From Candidatus Omnitrophota bacterium (GTDB lineage: Bacteria; Omnitrophota; Gorgyraeia; Zapsychrales; Fredricksoniimonadaceae): 8,926 bases of DNA. Shown piece by piece: positions 5,675 through 8,926 of this stretch (position 1 is the stretch's first letter; each line of letters begins with the position of its first letter). The position numbers and the translations under genes were made by a program. The notes beneath the pieces were generated by a model, which searched no databases, was not told the DNA's origin, and worked only from the letters and a program-made list of their open reading frames with translations. The stretch lies in contig JACPXN010000004.1 in NCBI GenBank assembly GCA_016196515.1, forward strand, positions 1 through 8,926. The letters are read 5' to 3'.

Positions 5675-7234
5675 TTATTTGACCCCCTGGCCTTTTCTAT
5701 TTGTTGGGTCATCCTGAGGAGTCCCGACGCTTTTGGTCGGGACGACGAAGGATCCGTCCATGGAAGACAGTTCCTTGTTCATGGCATCGATACGGTCCAA
5801 TGAAGACGTTCCCTTTCCGGGAACTTCAGGCGCGGAAAGCCATTTCTGTTTATTGTTCTCGTCCATGATATGCGGCGTGATGAAAATAATGAGTTCCCGC
5901 TCCGTACTGCTCTTGTCCTTATGCCGAAAAGCCATTCCCAAAAACGGAATATCGCCTAAGATCGGTAATTTGGTGATGGTGTTGGAGTTATCGATACGTA
6001 AAAGACCGCCGATGACGACGGTCTCCCCATCCTTCAGCCTTAAAATGGACTGGGACCCGCGCTCTTCCGCATCCTTGGCAAGCACACCATTGACAGTGAC
6101 GGTCCCGCTGCGCGCCTGGATGACTTTCGGGTAAACAGCCATGATGATCTCACGGGTCAACAGGTCCGCCTGCGGAGTGACGGTCAGAAATACACCGGTG
6201 GGAACGCGTTCAGCCGTCTCAACCTCAGGAGCGCTTGTCGCAGTGGTAGATGTGGTCTTAGTGACGCCTATGGTCTCATTGGCTGAAATTTTGATCTCCG
6301 CCGTTTCATTGTTGAGGGTCAACAGACGCGGCCGCGCTAAATTGCGCGTATCGGTCCGGGTGCGAAGAAAATTAACGACCGCTGTCATGCCGGTGGTGCT
6401 GATCTTGCCCGCCGTATATTCGATGGTGCCGCCTTCGTTGAGGACCTCCCGCTGGTCGAACGGGACAAACGTGTCCTTGGATGGTCCCGTAAAACTCAAA
6501 GGACTGTTCCCGAATTTCACTCCCATCAGGTCCGACGTGACTTTGGAAACGTCAAGCATTTCCACTTCGATGAGGATCTGGGGTACCGGCACATCGAGTT
6601 TGGCGATGGTGTCCTCAACGATACCGAACTGACTTTCCACGTCGGTCACGATCAAGCTGTTGGTGCGCGTGTCCTCAACGAGCGTGCCGGACTTGGAAAG
6701 CACCGCCTTGACCGCGGCATAGATCCCGCCGGAGACACTGCTTGAACCGGCGGAAGAAGCCAAAGAGGTGGAAGAGGTGGCGCTTGAACTGGAACTGGAA
6801 GCATTGTTGGTGATGGAAATGGTATTTTTGATCTTTGAAGACGGGACCGACGCGTATTTCAACGGATAGACGCGCGTCACCACCGTTTTGGACTCAGATT
6901 TGGCGCGCACAATGAATACATTGCTGTCCGGGTCCATGACATAGGTCAGGTCATCGGCATCAAGGATCTTGTCCAGCGCGTCCTTGACCGGGATGTCCTC
7001 CATAAAAAGCGTCACTTTGCGGCCGGAGACGTCCTGCGCCGCGATAAAATTCATCCCGGACTGCTGGGAAAATATCTTCAGGACATCCACCAACGCGGCA
7101 TCCTTGAAATCCATCGAGATCTTCCTGGAGGCGGCGTTGGACTGTCCCAAATGAAAAAACCTTTCTTCAATACCATCGGCCAGGGCCGGATGGGCCAGCG
7201 ATCCCAGCAGCAGCGCGCATAAAAAAATATTCAT
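5675..7234 (-). CDS. pilQ: Secretin (PilQ/GspD/MshL family)
   Basis: This is the outer-membrane multimeric channel for the pilus or secreted substrate. The 519-residue product starts with a signal peptide (about 1-19, ending HPALA). An STN domain follows (about 38-110, FKDAALVDVLKIFSQQSGMNF), then a Secretin_N region interrupted by a Ser-rich linker (145-170). The C-terminal secretin domain (about 285-458) includes ARPRLLTLNNETAEI, the LKDGETVVIGGLL motif, KLPILGDIPFLG and LIIFITPHI. I chose the ATG at 7234 because GGAG lies 6 nt upstream; an in-frame ATG at 7258 has no ribosome-binding site. The tail after residue 458 is low complexity, and its last 27 residues overlap a REP-like palindrome. 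The domain set and short length resemble MshL. It lies 26 bp after the PilP-like gene and 3 bp before pilB. Confidence 0.93.
   Translation of the reverse strand: MNIFLCALLLGSLAHPALADGIEERFFHLGQSNAASRKISMDFKDAALVDVLKIFSQQSGMNFIAAQDVSGRKVTLFMEDIPVKDALDKILDADDLTYVMDPDSNVFIVRAKSESKTVVTRVYPLKYASVPSSKIKNTISITNNASSSSSSATSSTSLASSAGSSSVSGGIYAAVKAVLSKSGTLVEDTRTNSLIVTDVESQFGIVEDTIAKLDVPVPQILIEVEMLDVSKVTSDLMGVKFGNSPLSFTGPSKDTFVPFDQREVLNEGGTIEYTAGKISTTGMTAVVNFLRTRTDTRNLARPRLLTLNNETAEIKISANETIGVTKTTSTTATSAPEVETAERVPTGVFLTVTPQADLLTREIIMAVYPKVIQARSGTVTVNGVLAKDAEERGSQSILRLKDGETVVIGGLLRIDNSNTITKLPILGDIPFLGMAFRHKDKSSTERELIIFITPHIMDENNKQKWLSAPEVPGKGTSSLDRIDAMNKELSSMDGSFVVPTKSVGTPQDDPTNRKGQGVK
5711..5753. repeat. 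REP-like palindrome in the 3' end of the secretin gene
   Basis: The 43-bp element is symmetrical: ATCCT (5711-5715), a 5-nt unpaired block, GTCCCGAC (5721-5728), a 7-nt loop, GTCGGGAC (5736-5743), a 5-nt block, AGGAT (5749-5753). Its ends (ATCCTGAGGA and GACGAAGGAT) look like dispersed palindromes I recall from many bacterial genomes. It is read in frame as part of the secretin tail (..PTKSVGTPQDD..). Whether it recurs in this genome cannot be judged here. Confidence 0.7.
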
Positions 7235-7244
7235 GGTCTTCTCC
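7235..7244 (-). promoter_or_regulatory. Ribosome-binding site deciding the secretin start
   Basis: On the minus strand GGAGAAGACC directly precedes the ATG at 7234. GGAG is spaced 6 nt from the start codon. The alternative upstream ATG at 7258 is preceded only by an A-rich stretch with the previous gene's stop codon. Confidence 0.7.
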
Positions 7245-7260
7245 ACAAATAACGGCATTA

Positions 7261-7704
7261 TTATTTTTGCACTTGGACGATAAAATTTTTTCCCTGGACG
7301 TCGAACTCCACCTGGCCTTTACGGATGGCCGCGACCTTCGCTCCCTGGACCACATCCCCGATGCCGACCACCAGGCCATTGACGATGGCCCGCGGTTTGG
7401 GGCCGGCCCATAACACGCCGCTGATCTTCAGGTCCGGCGCAACGAACGGCTTGGGCGGCGGCGTCCGATTTTTTACGGCCTCGGGAACACGCAAAGACGG
7501 ACGGGCCGTTCCCACGGCCCCGCCTTTGGCGGGGTCCGTCTTGACGGCCGCCTGCGGCATTTGAACAGCGAACGGGTCCTTCAACTGGGACAAGAACAGG
7601 CCAAACGCGGCATCATCCATTTCCGCGGGCGCCTTGGCCTCGACGCACAATGCCTGCCAGGGACCTATGAACAACCCGAAAATGAACAAGAGGACCATTC
7701 TCAT
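7261..7704 (-). CDS. PilP/GspC/MshK-like periplasmic alignment protein
   Basis: This 147-residue protein has an N-terminal hydrophobic segment (2-19, MVLLFIFGLFIG), a Pro/Lys-rich linker, and a C-terminal beta domain (about 91-147: LKISGVLWAGPKPRAIVNG, then VGIGDVVQGAKV, then FIVQVQ). This resembles the PilP/GspC homology region that docks the inner-membrane PilMNO platform to the secretin. Its position between pilO and the secretin fits that role exactly. A Cys at residue 20 follows the hydrophobic stretch but the preceding residues (QAL) are a poor lipobox, so lipidation, usual for PilP, is uncertain. The start at ATG 7704 gives a 4-base ATGA overlap with the pilO stop, implying translational coupling. 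ATG 7698 and TTG 7722 are alternatives. Assignment is by position and domain shape. Confidence 0.75.
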   Translation of the reverse strand: MRMVLLFIFGLFIGPWQALCVEAKAPAEMDDAAFGLFLSQLKDPFAVQMPQAAVKTDPAKGGAVGTARPSLRVPEAVKNRTPPPKPFVAPDLKISGVLWAGPKPRAIVNGLVVGIGDVVQGAKVAAIRKGQVEFDVQGKNFIVQVQK

Positions 7705-8261
7705 TTTTTCATGCGCACACAAGATACGGACATCTCCACCGTCAACGGACCCGCTGTATGGGCATTGTCTTTGACCCCGCCGGTCAATGACCCGATCTTT
7801 AAAAAATAAGGCGAACGTTCGATGGTGTGCACGAAAGCCAAAAGGTCATTGAATTTTGAAACGCTGACGCTCAAACGCATGGTGGAGCTGTCATACAATT
7901 TTTCGCTTTTTGAAAGACCCGGCGCGTAATTGAGGATCGCGACATTGTTTTGCGCGGCATAGTCGGCGATCTGACCGATCAGTTTCTCGTCCTCCAACGG
8001 ACGGGGCAAAGCGGCAAGAAAATCTTTTAATGCCTTCACCGAAAGGTCATGCTGGCTCACGATATCCATTTTTTCCTGCAAGCGTTTCATGTCCTGCTCT
8101 TGCCCCGCGGCCCGCGCACGGTAGCCGTCAAAGATCATCAGAAGTCCGATGATGCCAAGCACCACAAAGACACCGGACAGGGTCCTCGTCTTGTTTGCGA
8201 ACAATAACTGAACGATCTTATTGACATTCAGGTCCTTCATATTTTTCACAATATCTTTCAT
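7701..8261 (-). CDS. pilO: PilO/GspM/MshJ-like inner-membrane platform protein
   Basis: This 186-residue bitopic protein has a short cytoplasmic N-terminus (MKDIVKNMKDLNVNK), one transmembrane helix (about 28-46, VFVVLGIIGLLMIF), a coiled-coil-like segment (50-85), and a periplasmic domain. The pattern SVSVSKFNDLLAFVHTIERSPYFLKI (residues about 131-156) is characteristic of PilO's ferredoxin-like domain. PilO pairs with PilN in the periplasm and transmits signals between PilM/PilB and the secretin. The ATG at 8261 has AGAAGG upstream and lies 10 bp after the PilN-part stop. An alternative start is M8. The stop overlaps the next gene. Confidence 0.88.
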   Translation of the reverse strand: MKDIVKNMKDLNVNKIVQLLFANKTRTLSGVFVVLGIIGLLMIFDGYRARAAGQEQDMKRLQEKMDIVSQHDLSVKALKDFLAALPRPLEDEKLIGQIADYAAQNNVAILNYAPGLSKSEKLYDSSTMRLSVSVSKFNDLLAFVHTIERSPYFLKIGSLTGGVKDNAHTAGPLTVEMSVSCVRMKK

Positions 8262-8271
8262 AAGGCCTTCT

Positions 8272-8592
8272 TTAAGAACAGGTGATCAAAAAATACGTCA
8301 CCGCAACGCCGTTGATGTCCTGCCTTTGCATGGACGTCAACTGCACGCCGGACAAATACCGGGACAGTTCTTTGCTGGACCTTAAAACCTCCACCAGCCC
8401 GTTGACCAAACGCAGTTGCTGATTTGAGTTCTCGGCGTAGACGTAACCGGAAATATCCATCGTCACTTGATCGTCGTTGCCGTAACGCACGTTCAAATCC
8501 TTGAGCCATACGCCTTCGGGGAGCGATCGGACCGTATAGGCCAATAAAAACGCCGCGTCGGTCTTGATCCGTATTTTTTTGTACTCTTTCAA
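8272..8592 (-). CDS. pilN: PilN-like periplasmic domain, 3' part of a frameshifted PilM-PilN (GspL/MshI-like) gene
   Basis: The 106 residues from a TTG at 8592 carry the typical PilN C-terminal pattern: LPEGVWLKDL (about 24-33), a beta strand with ISGYVYAENS, and a helix LVEVLRSSKELSRYL before the final strands. A PilN needs an N-terminal membrane helix, and this frame has none. The frame is actually open up to 8619 (QKTADNRGKLKEYKK reads as natural coiled coil), where a TAG (8620-8622) blocks it. The missing membrane helix is in the other frame just upstream (8589-8926). The TTG start lacks a convincing ribosome-binding site. I infer a single gene broken by a small indel between 8589 and 8622. 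Confidence 0.75.
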   Translation of the reverse strand: MKEYKKIRIKTDAAFLLAYTVRSLPEGVWLKDLNVRYGNDDQVTMDISGYVYAENSNQQLRLVNGLVEVLRSSKELSRYLSGVQLTSMQRQDINGVAVTYFLITCS

Positions 8593-8926
8593 CTTGCCGC
8601 GATTGTCGGCGGTCTTCTGCTATCCTCAACAGGCACGGACAAAGATCCGCCCTGGGCCAAAGAAAGGCCGGTCACCTGCGATTCCAGACTTTTAAGTTTC
8701 CATTGGGACGCGGCAAAGGCCGCGGCAAGGACCGCAACGCAAAGGGCCGCCGTCTGCAGGGCCGGGACGAACTCCCCGATGTCCAATGAAAGGCCGAATA
8801 CCGCCGTTTTGAAAGATGCCGCGCTTTTTTTCCGGATAAAATTAAAAACCGACATAACGGGCAAAACGTTGGACACGCAGGCACCCAACGCGTACAAACC
8901 CTCCACCTGGCAGGCCTGAAAATGAG
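8589..8926 (-). CDS. PilM C-terminus plus PilN membrane helix (GspL/MshI-like), 5' end beyond window
   Basis: This frame enters from the window edge without a start. It shows the end of what is probably an actin-like PilM domain (GLYALGACVSN), then a PilN-type entry segment (FNFIRKKSA), a transmembrane helix (ALQTAALCVAVLAAAFAA) and the start of a coiled coil (WKLKSLESQVTGLSLAQ). It then runs into unrelated sequence (RRPPTIAAS) and a TGA at 8589. Joined to the 8272-8619 frame by one added base after SVPVEDS, it would make a fused PilM-PilN protein like GspL or MshI. In such proteins the cytoplasmic ASKHA domain contacts the assembly ATPase. The PilM identity rests on a short piece; the membrane helix and context are clearer. 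Confidence 0.68.
   Translation of the reverse strand, partial: HFQACQVEGLYALGACVSNVLPVMSVFNFIRKKSAASFKTAVFGLSLDIGEFVPALQTAALCVAVLAAAFAASQWKLKSLESQVTGLSLAQGGSLSVPVEDSRRPPTIAAS

Noticed and set aside
6141..6632. Plus-strand open frame (163 codons) opposite the secretin
   Set aside because: Antisense to the conserved secretin core, with no start signal or domain.
7235..7258. Upstream ATG start for the secretin at 7258
   Set aside because: No Shine-Dalgarno precedes it, whereas GGAG stands 6 nt before the ATG at 7234.

Overview
The window is one block of a type IV pilus / type II secretion-like assembly locus. Every gene lies on the minus strand, so transcription runs from high to low coordinates. 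Mixed AT/GC codon use, a fused PilM-PilN protein, a Ser-rich short secretin, a DUF4143-type ATPase and several class III prepilins suggest an uncultivated Gram-negative lineage. Candidatus Omnitrophota or a nearby PVC-type phylum is my best guess, from protein flavour only. The secretin means an outer membrane is present.

Layout in transcription order. At 8926-7261 lie the inner-membrane platform genes: a PilM/PilN-like (GspL/MshI-like) protein cut by the window edge and apparently split by a frameshift near 8589-8622, then PilO, then a small PilP/GspC-like protein. At 7234-5675 is the outer-membrane secretin, whose last codons contain a REP-like palindrome. At 5671-3982 is the assembly ATPase PilB/GspE, with two N-terminal cyclic-di-GMP-binding (MshEN) motifs. 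Its C-terminal end is broken by what looks like a small out-of-frame deletion at about 4114-4120. At 3978-2761 is the polytopic membrane protein PilC/GspF. These genes are packed with 4-bp overlaps or gaps of 3 to 26 bp and read as one operon. The order (PilMN, PilO, PilP, secretin, ATPase, PilC, pilins) resembles MSHA pilus loci (mshI-J-K-L-...-E-G-pilins).

At 2692-1409 sits an AAA_14/DUF4143 ATPase that is not a known pilus component. It has its own sigma70-like promoter embedded in two nested inverted repeats. Its stop codon overlaps the -35 box of a strong promoter at 1383-1412 that drives the major pilin-like gene (1295-840). That gene ends in a canonical intrinsic terminator (772-805). 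Immediately beyond it are a second prepilin (757-329) and a third (338 to beyond the window edge), which overlap by 10 bp.

Working model: the operon builds a c-di-GMP-gated pilus or pseudopilus machine. The major subunit is expressed from its own promoter with distinct T-ending codon use, and the minor pilins are made at lower level by terminator read-through. No plus-strand gene, RNA gene, CRISPR array or transposase was found, and no gene-free gap exceeds about 115 bases. Two apparent frame breaks (pilB, pilMN) leave open whether the locus is decaying or the assembly has errors.
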